Assembly (NCBI GenBank): GCA_008032935.1 | Contig: CP032039.1 | Coordinates: 186,001 to 250,000, forward strand | Direction: 5' to 3' | From: Helicobacter pylori | GTDB taxonomy: Bacteria; Campylobacterota; Campylobacteria; Campylobacterales; Helicobacteraceae | DNA length: 64,000 nucleotides | Shown here: positions 1-8,963 of the stretch, in pieces | Layout of the letters: every line of letters begins with the position of its first letter | Numbering within the stretch: the stretch's first letter is position 1 | Made by a program: the position numbers and the translations under genes | Notes under the pieces: generated by a model | Databases searched by the model: none | Told to the model about the DNA's origin: nothing | What the model saw: the letters and a program-made list of their open reading frames with translations, nothing else

Positions 1-322
1 CCTCTTGCTCTAATTGCTCCTTAGTTGGCGCTAAAATGTAAGCCCTTTTGCCTAAAAACTTTCCTAACTTATTTTTGTAGTAAATGATTTTCAAAAAACC
101 TTTTTGCACTAGCTCTTTTAAATACTTGTTAAGAGTTTTAGCATTCATGTCTAGTTGCTTACACAAAAATTCTTTTCTTGGGTTAAATGAGCTTGCTAGA
201 CTGCTTAAGGTGATAAAAACAATCCTTGCATCTCTGCTTAACGGGCTGTCAATGAGGATACTATTAGCGGTTTTGGTGTAGTTGCTCTCAACATTCAAAT
301 TATTTTTTAGTATGTAGTTCAT
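1..322 (-). CDS. Winged-helix DNA-binding protein, C-terminus cut by window edge
   Basis: The reverse strand reads open from an ATG at 322 to the window edge (107 codons, no stop). The peptide begins MNYILKNNLNVESNYTKTAN. About residues 35-85 look like a winged helix-turn-helix, with FLCKQLDMNAKTLNKYLKEL as the likely recognition unit and a basic wing after it (KGFLKIIYYKN). Such domains occur in replication initiators and small regulators; I do not recognise the exact family. It starts 2 bases after the stop of the gene at 325-627, so the two are probably cotranscribed. An AAGGA ribosome site lies inside the end of that gene. The function is inferred only from the fold-like pattern. Confidence 0.6.
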   Translation of the reverse strand, partial: MNYILKNNLNVESNYTKTANSILIDSPLSRDARIVFITLSSLASSFNPRKEFLCKQLDMNAKTLNKYLKELVQKGFLKIIYYKNKLGKFLGKRAYILAPTKEQLEQE

Positions 323-324
323 GT

Positions 325-627
325 TTAATCCTTTTTGTGGTTTTTAGAGCCTTTTAAGGCTTTTAAATAGGCGCATAAATCCTTACCAATATCGTTCAAG
401 CAACAAACTTTAAAGTAATTGTCTTTTTTGTCGCATTCTCTTTTTCTATTAATGATCCATTGATCGCATAAGCCTTTTTTTTTAAGCTTATTAAAAATCT
501 TAAGCGTGTAGTAGTAATCAATGTTGAGTTTTCTTGAAATCTCGTCGGCTGTTTTAGGCAAATACGCTTTTTTATTTAGAAATTCTAAAACTCCTAAATC
601 GATCGGTTGTAATTTTTCTAATTCCAT
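325..627 (-). CDS. Small winged-helix protein, function unknown
   Basis: This is a 100-residue basic protein. Residues 10-55 (DLGVLEFLNKKAYLPKTADE and onward through the YYYTLKIFNKLKKKGL segment) have the layout of a MarR/replication-initiator-like winged helix. It then has a Lys/Arg-rich stretch with three cysteines and a lysine-rich tail. It is the first gene of a two-gene minus-strand unit with the gene at 1-322. The unit sits exactly where the 5' half of a cytosine methyltransferase gene should be, which suggests it was acquired by replacement. I do not recognise the family. A DNA-binding role is inference. Confidence 0.6.
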   Translation of the reverse strand: MELEKLQPIDLGVLEFLNKKAYLPKTADEISRKLNIDYYYTLKIFNKLKKKGLCDQWIINRKRECDKKDNYFKVCCLNDIGKDLCAYLKALKGSKNHKKD

Positions 628-780
628 GTCAAACCGCCTTTTTTTGGATTAAAATAGAATAGCTCGTTACGCACTTATTCCTCACATTGCAAACGCTTGA
701 TTTAATCGTGTGTGTTTTTTGGAGTCTTCCTAATTTTTGAATGAAATCAAAAAAACTTAAACCCGTATCGCTTCCTTTGA

Positions 781-1551
781 TCGTTTGGTAAGTCAAATAC
801 TGGAATAATCAAAGCCATAAAGCCAGAAATTTTTATCATTGAAAACGTGAAAAACATAATCTCTTGCGCTAAAGGCTATTTTTTAGAAGAAATTAAAGAA
901 AGGTTGAACGCTTTAGGGTATCAATTGAGCTATCAAATCCTAAACGCTAAAGATTATGGCGTGCCTCAAAACAGAGAGAGAGCGTTTATTGTAGGGGCTA
1001 GTCGTTTCAGTTTTGATTTCAATCTTTTAGAGCCTTCTCAAAGCGTGAGCGTTCAAGATGCCATAAGCGATTTAGCTTATCTTTGTTCTAATGAGGGGGC
1101 GTTTGAGAGCGATTATTTAAACCCTGTCCAATCAAGCTATCAAGCCTTAATGCGAAAAAATAGCCCTAAATTATACAACCACCAAGCCACCAACCACTCG
1201 CAAGCCGCTTTAGAGAAATTAAAACTCATTAACAAAGAGCAGGGCAAAGAATGCTTGCCTAAAAACTTGCATGGCAAACAGCAATTCAAAAGCACATGGG
1301 GGCACTTAAATTGGAATAAAATCAGCCCCACCATAGACACACGCTTTGACACCCCAAGCAACGGCACCAACTCCCACCCTGAATTGCACCGCTCTATCAC
1401 GCCCAGAGAAGCCGCCAGGATACAAAGTTTTAGCGGTAATTATATCTTTTATGGCAATAAAACGAGCGTTTGCAAGCAAATCGGTAACGCTGTGCCTCCT
1501 CTTCTAGCCCTAGCCTTAGGCAAAGCGATCTTAAAAAGCTTAAGAAAATGA
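781..1551 (+). pseudogene. Cytosine-C5 DNA methyltransferase, 5'-truncated remnant
   Basis: The frame is open from 781 and carries the second half of a C5-cytosine methyltransferase: the motif IV-adjacent FIIENVKN, motif VIII-like DYGVPQNRERAFIVG, a target-recognition region, motif IX (SITPREAARIQSF) and motif X (QIGNAVPPLLALALG). The SAM-binding motif I and the catalytic Pro-Cys loop are missing, because the frame is closed by TGA at 778-780 and 628-777 shows no match. A GTG at 847 could start a 234-residue fragment, but it could not methylate DNA. By position it matches the cytosine methyltransferase of the H. pylori HP0051/HP0050 pair (known background). An in-frame (AG)5 tract lies at about 974-983. 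Its stop overlaps the start of the next gene (ATGA). Confidence 0.8.
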
Positions 1552-2247
1552 TACAAATTTATCACGCTGACGCTTTTGAGATCATCAAGGATTTTTACCA
1601 GCAAAATTTAAAAGTGGATGCGATCATCACAGACCCTCCTTATAACATTTCGGTTAAAAACAATTTTCCCACCCTAAAGAGCGCTAAAAGGCAAGGCATA
1701 GATTTTGGGGAATGGGATAAAAATTTCAAGCTTTTAGAATGGATCACGCGCTACGCCCCCTTAATCAATCCAAACGGCTGCATGGTGATTTTTTGCTCTT
1801 ACAGGTTTATAAGCTATATCGCTGATTTTTTAGAAGACAACGGCTTTGTAGTCAAAGACTTTATCCAATGGGTTAAAAATAATCCCATGCCAAGAAATAT
1901 TCACCGGCGCTATGTCCAAGACACGGAATTTGCCTTATGGGCGGTTAAAAAGAAAGCCAAATGGGTGTTTAACAAACCCGAAAATGAAAAATATTTACGA
2001 CCTTTGATCTTAAAAAGCCCTGTGGTGAGCGGGCTTGAAAGAGTCAAACACCCCACGCAAAAAAGCCTAGCCTTAATGGAAAAAATCATTTCCATCCACA
2101 CAAACCCTGAATAACATCGTGCTAGATCCTTTCATGGGGAGCGGCACCACCGGCTTAGCGTGCAAGCGCTTGAAACGGAATTTTATCGGTATAGAATCAG
2201 AAAAAGAATATTTTCAAACCGCCAAAAAGCGTTTGAATCTGTTTTAA
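1548..2247 (+). pseudogene. Adenine-specific (beta-class) DNA methyltransferase, frameshifted
   Basis: The gene begins with the ATG overlapping the previous stop. Motif IV, TDPPYNI, is at about residues 28-34. The reading frame closes at 2114 after SIHTNPE, but the adjacent frame continues at once with NIVLDPFMGSGTTGLACKRL, which carries SAM-binding motif I, and ends at 2247. Catalytic motif first and SAM motif last is the beta-class order. A small indel near 2106-2113 therefore removes the SAM-binding half. It matches the adenine partner of the H. pylori HP0050/HP0051 pair, which in reference strains modifies a GAGG/CCTC-type site (background knowledge). With its partner truncated, the pair is probably inactive here. 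Confidence 0.85.
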
Positions 2248-2272
2248 AAACGCTATTTGAATGAGATTGTGT

Positions 2273-2278
2273 TATAGT
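2273..2278 (+). promoter_or_regulatory. Putative sigma-80 -10 box for aguA
   Basis: TATAGT lies 21 bases before the aguA start in a short AT-rich gap after the methyltransferase remnant, followed by an AAAGGA ribosome site at about 2283-2289. H. pylori promoters usually show only a recognisable -10 box, so this is plausible but untested. Confidence 0.4.
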
Positions 2279-2298
2279 TATTTAAAAGGATATTTTGA

Positions 2299-3291
2299 AT
2301 GAAAAGAATGTTAGCGGAGTTTGAAAAAATCCAAGCGATTTTAATGGCGTTCCCCCATGAGTTTGGCGATTGGGCGTATTGCATCAAAGAGGCTAGGGAA
2401 AGTTTTTTAAACATCATTCAAGCCATAGCTAAACACGCTCAGGTGTTAGTGTGCGTCCATACTAGCGATACTATCGGCTATGAAACGCTTAAAAACTTAT
2501 CTGGTGTAGAAATCGCAAAGGTCGACACTAACGACACATGGGCTAGGGATTTTGGAGCGATCAGCATTGAAAATCATGGCGTTTTGGAGTGCTTGGATTT
2601 TGGTTTTAATGGCTGGGGGTTGAAATACCCTTCCAATTTAGACAATCAAGTGAATTTCAAGCTCAAAAATTTAGGGTTTTTGAAACACCCTTTAAAAACG
2701 ATGCCCTATATTTTAGAGGGCGGGAGCATAGAAAGCGATGGGGCCGGGAGTATTTTAACCAACACCCAATGCCTGTTAGAAAAAAATCGTAACCCCCATT
2801 TGAATCAAAATGGAATAGAAAACATGCTTAAAAAGGAATTAGGGGCTAAACAAGTGCTGTGGTATTCTTATGGCTATCTCAAAGGCGATGACACCAATAG
2901 CCATACCGACACGCTCGCTCGCTTTTTAGATAAAGACACCATTGTTTATAGTGCATGCGAGGATAAAAACGATGAGCATTACACAGCCTTAAAAAACATG
3001 CAAGAAGAATTAAAAACCTTTAAAAAACTAGATGGAATGCCTTATAAACTCATCCCTCTAGAAATCCCCAAAGCCATTTTTGATGAAAACCAGCAACGCT
3101 TGCCGGCAACTTATGTGAATTTTTTATTGTGCAATGACGCTCTTATTGTGCCCACCTACAACGACCCTAAAGACGCGCTCATTTTAGAAACCTTAAAACA
3201 ACACACGCCCCTAGAAGTGATAGGGGTTGATTGCAATACTTTAATCAAACAGCATGGAAGCTTGCATTGTGTAACGATGCAACTTTATTGA
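2299..3291 (+). CDS. aguA: Agmatine deiminase (peptidyl-arginine deiminase family)
   Basis: The 330-residue product hydrolyses agmatine to N-carbamoylputrescine and ammonia in the cytoplasm, feeding polyamine synthesis. The family signatures are present: NDTWARDFGAIS at about residues 75-86, EGGSIESDGAG at about 141-151, GDDTNSHTDTLARF at about 197-210, and the catalytic cysteine near the C-terminus in GSLHCVTMQ. The length fits the family. The ATG at 2299 follows an AAAGGA ribosome site. The final codons overlap the TTG start proposed for hypF (TTGA), so the genes are probably translationally coupled although their functions are unrelated. Confidence 0.93.
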   Translation: MKRMLAEFEKIQAILMAFPHEFGDWAYCIKEARESFLNIIQAIAKHAQVLVCVHTSDTIGYETLKNLSGVEIAKVDTNDTWARDFGAISIENHGVLECLDFGFNGWGLKYPSNLDNQVNFKLKNLGFLKHPLKTMPYILEGGSIESDGAGSILTNTQCLLEKNRNPHLNQNGIENMLKKELGAKQVLWYSYGYLKGDDTNSHTDTLARFLDKDTIVYSACEDKNDEHYTALKNMQEELKTFKKLDGMPYKLIPLEIPKAIFDENQQRLPATYVNFLLCNDALIVPTYNDPKDALILETLKQHTPLEVIGVDCNTLIKQHGSLHCVTMQLY

Positions 3292-5540
3292 ACAAAATCA
3301 CGCTTTTTGGCGTGGTTCAAGGCGTGGGCATGCGCCCTTTTATTTATACCCTAGCTCAAAAATTAGAGCTTGTAGGCTTTGCGCGTAACACCCAAGCGGC
3401 TTTAGAAATCATCTTACCCGCTCATAAAACAGAGTCTTTTTTAAACGCCCTAAAAAAAGGGTTACCCCCTTTAGCGTTGGTTGAAAAAATCGTTATTAGC
3501 CCTTATGATAAAACGCTCAAATCCAATGGTTTTAGGATTTTAGAAAGCAAGAACCACCCCTTAAATTTGCTCAGTCAAATCCCTAAAGATTTAGGCATGT
3601 GTGAAGATTGCTTGCGCGAAATCAGAGATAAAAACTCCCCCTATTTTTATTACGCTTTCAATTCTTGCGCGAAATGCGGGGCGAGATACAGCCTTTTAAA
3701 CGCCTTGCCCTATGACAGAGAAAACTCCGCCCTAAAGCCTTTCAAACTCTGTGAGTTTTGTGCATTCGTTTATAAAGACGCCAATAACAAACGCTTCCAC
3801 ATTCAAGGCATCAGCTGCAAAAAGTGCGGTATTACGCTCAGTTACAAGCGATTCAAAAATGATGACGCTCTTTTAGAATGCGCTAAAGACATTCAAAAAG
3901 GTAAAATCATCGCTCTTAAAGGTTTGGGAGGCTTTGCCCTCTTGTGCGATGCGAGGAATTTTCAAACCATAGAAAGATTACGGCTTTTAAAAAACCGCCC
4001 CCTAAAACCTTTCGCGCTCATGTTTAAAGACTTAAACACAGCCAAACAGCATGCGTTTTTGAATGCATTAGAATGCGAGAGCTTAAATTCCACAAGCGCC
4101 CCCATTCTTTTAGCGCGTAAAAAACCGAACACGCAATTAGCCCCTAATATCGCTAAAAACTCCCCCTTTTATGGCGTCATCTTACCCTATACCCCTTTGC
4201 ATGCTTTATTACTGGATTTATTGGATTTCCCTATTGTATTCACGAGCGCGAATTTCAACTCCCTCCCTTTAGCGAGTAATGAAAAAGAGATTGATTCGCT
4301 TCATTTTATTTTTGATTTTAAGCTTACGCACAATCGCGCCATCATCCACAAGATTGATGATAGTATCGCGCAGCGCGTGGATAATGTAATTCGCCCCATG
4401 CGTTTGGCTAGAGGGTTTGCCCCCCTTTACCTCACTTTGCCCAAACGCTCTAATGGTTCGCCCAAAAAGATTTTAGCGCTTGGAGCGGAGCAAAAAGGGC
4501 ATTTTAGTTTATTGGATAGTGAAACTTCTGTTCTTTTACTCTCGCCTTTTTGTGGGGATTTGAGCGTTTTAGAAAATGAAAAACACTTTAAAGAAACCTT
4601 GAATTTTTTCTTAAAAACCTATGATTTCAAGCCCACGCTCTTAGCTTGCGATAAGCATCAAAACTACACCACCACTAAAATGGCTTTTGAATTTAATACG
4701 CCCTTGTTGCAAGTCCAGCACCACCATGCCCACTTTTTAGCGAGCGTTTTAGACGCATTATTGCAAGATCCGCATTTAAACCACCCCTTTATAGGTATTG
4801 TTTGGGACGGGAGTGGGGCTTACGAAAATAAGATTTATGGGGCGGAGTGTTTTGTGGGGGATTTTGAATACATTGAAGAAGTGGCTAGGTTTGAAGAATT
4901 TTGGCTTTTAGGGGGGCAAAAAGCGATCAAAGAGCCTAGACGCCTAGTTTTAGAAATCGCTTTAAAACACCAGCTCAACAAGCTTTTAAAACGCGTTCAA
5001 AAGCATTTCAAAGAAGACGAATTAGAAATTTTCCAACAAATGCATGACAAAAAAATTCAAAGCGTCGCTACCAATTCCATAGGGCGTTTGTTTGATATAG
5101 TGGCGTTTAGTTTGGATTTAACAGGAACGATCAGTTTTGAAGCCGAGAGCGGGCAGGTTTTAGAAAATCTAGCCCTACAAAGCGATGAAATTGCCTTTTA
5201 CCCTTTTACAATCAAAAACAGCGTGGTGTGTTTAAAAAAATTTTATCAAGCGTTTGAAAAGGATTTGGGCGTTTTAGAGCCTGAACGCATCGCCAAGAAA
5301 TTTTTTAACAGCCTAGTAGAAATCATTACCGCTTTAATCGCGCCTTTTAAAGAGCATGTGGTGGTGTGCAGTGGGGGCGTGTTTTGTAATCAATTATTAT
5401 GCGAACAATTAGCCAAACGATTGAGGGGGCTAAAGAGGCAGTATTTTTTCCACAAGCATTTCCCTCCTAACGATAGCAGTATCCCTATCGGTCAAGCCTT
5501 AATGGCGTATTTCAACCCTACAATCATCAAAAAAGGATAA
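3288..5540 (+). CDS. hypF: Carbamoyltransferase HypF, hydrogenase maturation
   Basis: HypF converts carbamoyl phosphate to a thiocarboxamide on HypE, the precursor of the CN ligands of [NiFe] hydrogenase. The domains in order are an N-terminal acylphosphatase (FGVVQGVGMRPFIY), two zinc-finger units with four CxxC pairs at about residues 105-180, a YrdC-like domain (about 195-380), and a Kae1-like carbamoyltransferase domain with the His cluster VQHHHAHF at about residue 474. I chose the TTG at 3288, which overlaps the aguA stop. An upstream ATG at 3231 is in frame but would add 19 non-homologous residues inside aguA. The length of about 750 residues is normal. hypE follows 11 bases later. Confidence 0.95.
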   Translation: MNKITLFGVVQGVGMRPFIYTLAQKLELVGFARNTQAALEIILPAHKTESFLNALKKGLPPLALVEKIVISPYDKTLKSNGFRILESKNHPLNLLSQIPKDLGMCEDCLREIRDKNSPYFYYAFNSCAKCGARYSLLNALPYDRENSALKPFKLCEFCAFVYKDANNKRFHIQGISCKKCGITLSYKRFKNDDALLECAKDIQKGKIIALKGLGGFALLCDARNFQTIERLRLLKNRPLKPFALMFKDLNTAKQHAFLNALECESLNSTSAPILLARKKPNTQLAPNIAKNSPFYGVILPYTPLHALLLDLLDFPIVFTSANFNSLPLASNEKEIDSLHFIFDFKLTHNRAIIHKIDDSIAQRVDNVIRPMRLARGFAPLYLTLPKRSNGSPKKILALGAEQKGHFSLLDSETSVLLLSPFCGDLSVLENEKHFKETLNFFLKTYDFKPTLLACDKHQNYTTTKMAFEFNTPLLQVQHHHAHFLASVLDALLQDPHLNHPFIGIVWDGSGAYENKIYGAECFVGDFEYIEEVARFEEFWLLGGQKAIKEPRRLVLEIALKHQLNKLLKRVQKHFKEDELEIFQQMHDKKIQSVATNSIGRLFDIVAFSLDLTGTISFEAESGQVLENLALQSDEIAFYPFTIKNSVVCLKKFYQAFEKDLGVLEPERIAKKFFNSLVEIITALIAPFKEHVVVCSGGVFCNQLLCEQLAKRLRGLKRQYFFHKHFPPNDSSIPIGQALMAYFNPTIIKKG

Positions 5541-5551
5541 AAAGGATAAAA

Positions 5552-6550
5552 ATGGATAGCGTAACTCTAGCATGCGGGAACGGGGGGAAAGAAACAAACG
5601 CTTTAATTGAGCGAGTCTTCATGCCCTATTTGAAAGAATTTATCGTTGCGTTTGATGAAGACGCCCCCACATTTAAAGCTAGTGGGGAATATTGCGTGAG
5701 CACGGATAGTTTTGTCATCACGCCCTTGATTTTTAATGGGGGCGATATAGGCAAGCTTTGCGTTTGCGGGAGCGCGAATGACGTGAGCGTGCAAGGGGGC
5801 GAACCTTTGTATTTGAATATGGGTTTTATTTTAGAAGAAGGCTTAGAAATCCCTCTTTTAAAGCGAATTTTACAATCCATACAAAAAGAATTGTTTAAAG
5901 CCAACCTAAAACTCCTCTCCCTAGACACTAAAGTCGTGCCAAAGGGGAGTGTGGATAAGCTTTTCATCAACACAACTTGTATTGGTAAAATCATCAAGCC
6001 AGGGATTTCTTCGCGCCATTTACAACAAGGGCAAGCCATTATCCTAAGCGACACGATCGCCAATCATGGGGCAAGCCTGTTTGCGATGCGTCATGAAATC
6101 AAGCTTAAAACGAATCTAGAAAGCGATTGCCAACTGCTCTACCCCTTATTAAAACCCTTATTTTTAAGCGATCTCAAAATTGATGCTTTAAGAGATGCGA
6201 CTAGGGGAGGGTTAGCGAGCGTGCTGAACGAATGGGCGAACAGCTCTAGAGTGAAAATTGTTATAGAAGAAGAAAAAATCCCCTTAAAAGAAGAAACGAA
6301 AGGGATTTGTGAGATTTTAGGGCTAGAACCCTATGCGCTAGCCAATGAGGGGGTGTTTGTGTTAGCGCTCAATCAAAAAGACGCCCCTAAAGCCTTAGAA
6401 ATTTTAAAAAGTAACGAAAAAGCTAAAAACGCTTGCGTGATTGGCAAAGTGTTTGAAAACCCTTATCCTAGCGTGGTTTTAAAGAACGCATGGGGTTTTG
6501 AAAGGATTTTAGAGATGCCAGAGGGCGAATTGTTGCCTAGAATTTGCTAA
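5552..6550 (+). CDS. hypE: Carbamoyl dehydratase HypE, hydrogenase maturation
   Basis: HypE accepts the carbamoyl group from HypF on its C-terminal cysteine and dehydrates it with ATP to a thiocyanate that supplies CN to the hydrogenase iron. The 332-residue protein shows the PurM/ThiL-like ATP-binding pattern (N-terminal LACGNGGKETNALI, then GGDIGKLCVCGSANDVSVQG) and DALRDATRGGLASVLNEWA in the C-terminal half. It ends in the diagnostic PRIC with the reactive cysteine last, so it is full length. It lies 11 bases after hypF with an AAAGGATAAAA spacer, in one operon. Confidence 0.96.
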   Translation: MDSVTLACGNGGKETNALIERVFMPYLKEFIVAFDEDAPTFKASGEYCVSTDSFVITPLIFNGGDIGKLCVCGSANDVSVQGGEPLYLNMGFILEEGLEIPLLKRILQSIQKELFKANLKLLSLDTKVVPKGSVDKLFINTTCIGKIIKPGISSRHLQQGQAIILSDTIANHGASLFAMRHEIKLKTNLESDCQLLYPLLKPLFLSDLKIDALRDATRGGLASVLNEWANSSRVKIVIEEEKIPLKEETKGICEILGLEPYALANEGVFVLALNQKDAPKALEILKSNEKAKNACVIGKVFENPYPSVVLKNAWGFERILEMPEGELLPRIC

Positions 6551-6852
6551 AATTAAGGCGTTTTTTAAAATCTCTCTACCCTCTAAAATTTTTTCACCTA
6601 AGCTAAGTCTAAGTCCACTATACTCAGGGCATTTGAGAGAAAACTTGCAATAAGAGGGTGTTAATGGCGGGTTATAAAAAAGCGGGCTTGATATTGATGA
6701 TAAAAAAGCGTTTGAGATTTAGAGTAAAGCGACCAAACCCCTTTTAATGGCTCAAGCTTTTTGAAGCGAATGTAAGCACAATATCGTAAAATCGCTAGCC
6801 CAACGCCTAATAGCGAAGCGTTTTTAAACTCTATAAGAGCCTTGATTTTATT
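6551..6852. other. Intergenic gap between convergent hypE and fcl, with a possible decayed gene
   Basis: No intact gene is seen. On the plus strand, about 6687-6830 reads GLDIDDKKAFEI-stop-SKATKPLLMAQAF-stop and then SECKHNIVKSLAQRLIAKRF in one frame. This looks like protein sequence interrupted by stops rather than random spacer. A start-like ATG in another frame lies at 6664. It may be the remains of a small gene. No clear GC-rich terminator is visible between the convergent genes. Confidence 0.35.
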
Positions 6853-7785
6853 TCAAACCTCTAAAAGTTTCAAATAATACTCATAAGCTTCTTTGATGCC
6901 CTGCTCTAAAGGGATTTCTAATTCCCATTTTAAAGCCTTTTGTTTGGAAATATCCATAAGCTTTTGTTGCATGCCCACTGGTTTGGATAAATCCTTAACA
7001 AACACGCCCTTATAGTCTAAAACCTGAGCGACTTTTTCGTAATACTCTTCAATGCTGTAATCCACGCCAGAGCCGACATTCATCACGCTAGGGATTTGAG
7101 CGATATTCTCATAAGCGAGAGCGATGAACCTCGCTAAATCTTTAGCGTTTAGATACTCTCTTCTGGCCGTGCCATCGCCCCACATCGCAAAATTTTTTTC
7201 ATTTTTTAATTTAGCGGTGTGCATCCTAGCAATAAGCCCTGGTATCATGTGCGCTATTTTTTCTTCAAACTTGTCAAACTCGCCATAAAGGTTGCAAGGC
7301 ACTAAAGTTTTATAAAAAACGCCTTTTTCAGCGCTCACATACTCGCAATACTTCATCACAGAAAGTTTGGCTAAAGCGTAGCCCTCATTCGTTGGCTCTA
7401 AAGAGCCGTTCAACAAATCGCTCTCTTTTAAAGGGTTAAGGGCGAATTTGGGATAAGCGCAAGAGCTCGCTAGATTAATGGCTTTTTTCACGCCCGAATC
7501 TAAAGCGCTAGAAAAGAGATACAAGCCCATGAGTAAATTCTCAACCATGTAAGTTGAAAGATCGTTCATGTTAGCGACAATGCCCCCCACTCTCCCGGCG
7601 CAATGGATAATGCCTGTAGGCTTGTATTCTTTCAAATAGGCTTGAACGTTGTCCTTATCCAACAAATACAATTCGCTCTTTTTAGGGGTGAGTAAAGTAA
7701 CATCAGGCTTATTTTTTTTAAAATACAACGCCGTGTTCTGCCCCACCATGCCATAGGCGCCGGTGATTAAAATAATCTCATTCAT
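6853..7785 (-). CDS. fcl: GDP-L-fucose synthase
   Basis: This 310-residue short-chain dehydrogenase performs the epimerase and NADPH-dependent reductase steps from GDP-4-keto-6-deoxymannose to GDP-L-fucose, the donor for Lewis-antigen fucosylation of LPS. The N-terminal Rossmann motif is GAYGMVGQN. The catalytic Ser and Tyr-x3-Lys regions are NLASSCAYP and [12 protein letters not shown]. The start ATG at 7785 overlaps the last 8 bases of gmd, so it is translationally coupled to it. It is known in H. pylori as nolK or wcaG (HP0045). It is the last gene of the manC-gmd-fcl unit. Confidence 0.95.
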   Translation of the reverse strand: MNEIILITGAYGMVGQNTALYFKKNKPDVTLLTPKKSELYLLDKDNVQAYLKEYKPTGIIHCAGRVGGIVANMNDLSTYMVENLLMGLYLFSSALDSGVKKAINLASSCAYPKFALNPLKESDLLNGSLEPTNEGYALAKLSVMKYCEYVSAEKGVFYKTLVPCNLYGEFDKFEEKIAHMIPGLIARMHTAKLKNEKNFAMWGDGTARREYLNAKDLARFIALAYENIAQIPSVMNVGSGVDYSIEEYYEKVAQVLDYKGVFVKDLSKPVGMQQKLMDISKQKALKWELEIPLEQGIKEAYEYYLKLLEV

Positions 7786-8923
7786 AAAAATTCCTTAAAG
7801 TATAGCCCCCATCTTGCAAGTAAAGGTTTTTCTGGCATTCTTTTAAATCGTATTCTAACATGTCCTTAACCAACTCTTTTAAATCGTATTCCCTAACCCA
7901 GCCTAGCTCTTTTTCTGCCTTAGTGGGATCGCCTAAAAGCAAATCCACTTCAGTAGGCCTGAAATAGCGCTCGTCTATGCGCACCACGATTTGGCCTGTT
8001 TTTAAATGGCTTAAGTTTAAGTCTAAAGCGTTCGCTCTTTTTTCATCAACGCTTTTAATCAAACCGATTTCTTTAATCCCTGTATCTTGAAATTCTAAAT
8101 TGATACCGATAAATTCAAAGCTCATTTTCACAAAATCGCGCACGCTTGTGGTCTTCCCTGTAGCGATCACATAATCTTGTGGGATGGGCGCTTGGAGCAT
8201 TAAATGCATCATTTTCACGTAATCTTTGGCATGCCCCCAGTCTCTTTTAGCGTCTAAATTCCCTAAATACAAGCAATCCGTTAAGTTATACGCTATCGCG
8301 CTAGCGGCTCGTGTGATTTTACGGGTTACAAAAGTTTCGCCCCTTACTTTGCTTTCATGGTTAAAAAGGATGCCATTAACCGCAAACAAATTATAAGCCT
8401 CTCTGTAATTTTTGGTGATGTAAAAGGCATACATTTTAGCGACCGCATAGGGGCTTCGTGGGTTAAAGGGGGTGTTTTCATTTTGCGGGGTTTCTAAGAC
8501 TTCACCATACAATTCGCTCGTGCTGGCTTGATAGAATCGTGTTTTATTTTCTAAGCCTAAAATCCGCATGGCTTCTAAAATCCTTAGTGTGCCAATACCA
8601 TCAGCGTTAGCGGTGTATTCGGGGGTTTCAAAAGAAACTTTCACATGGCTTTGAGCGGCTAAATTATAAATCTCTGTAGGCTTAGTGGTAGCGATTAAAT
8701 GGATGAGATTAGAGCTATCGGTCATATCCCCATAGTGCAAGAAAAAACGCCTTTTATGATCGCTATGCAAATCTTCATACAAATGATCGATCCTAGAAGT
8801 GTTGATGCTAGAAGAGCGCCTTTTTAACCCATGCACTTCATAACCCAAATTCAGCAAGTATTCAGCCAGATAGCTCCCGTCTTGCCCGGTAACCCCGGTG
8901 ATCAAAGCGATTTTTTCTTTCAT
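7778..8923 (-). CDS. gmd: GDP-mannose 4,6-dehydratase
   Basis: The 381-residue enzyme dehydrates GDP-D-mannose to GDP-4-keto-6-deoxymannose, the first committed step to GDP-fucose. The NADP-binding [14 protein letters not shown] is at the N-terminus. The catalytic STSELYGEV and the Tyr/Lys pair in [10 protein letters not shown] follow, and [21 protein letters not shown] family sequence is near the C-terminus (here [20 protein letters not shown]). The length is typical. It lies between manC (40 bases upstream) and fcl (8-base overlap). Confidence 0.95.
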   Translation of the reverse strand: MKEKIALITGVTGQDGSYLAEYLLNLGYEVHGLKRRSSSINTSRIDHLYEDLHSDHKRRFFLHYGDMTDSSNLIHLIATTKPTEIYNLAAQSHVKVSFETPEYTANADGIGTLRILEAMRILGLENKTRFYQASTSELYGEVLETPQNENTPFNPRSPYAVAKMYAFYITKNYREAYNLFAVNGILFNHESKVRGETFVTRKITRAASAIAYNLTDCLYLGNLDAKRDWGHAKDYVKMMHLMLQAPIPQDYVIATGKTTSVRDFVKMSFEFIGINLEFQDTGIKEIGLIKSVDEKRANALDLNLSHLKTGQIVVRIDERYFRPTEVDLLLGDPTKAEKELGWVREYDLKELVKDMLEYDLKECQKNLYLQDGGYTLRNFYE

Positions 8924-8963
8924 TATTGTTCCTCTATTGAATTTTCTTTATCAAATTTTTTCA

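Noticed and set aside
84..281. Plus-strand 65-codon frame at the left edge
   Set aside because: It is the shadow of the minus-strand winged-helix gene, which has a better composition and a ribosome site.
3231..3290. hypF start at the upstream ATG
   Set aside because: It would place 19 non-homologous residues inside aguA; the acylphosphatase domain begins right after the TTG at 3288.
5626..6063. Open frame of 145 codons on the minus strand inside hypE
   Set aside because: It is antisense to a strongly conserved gene, has no family signature, and follows from the codon bias of hypE.
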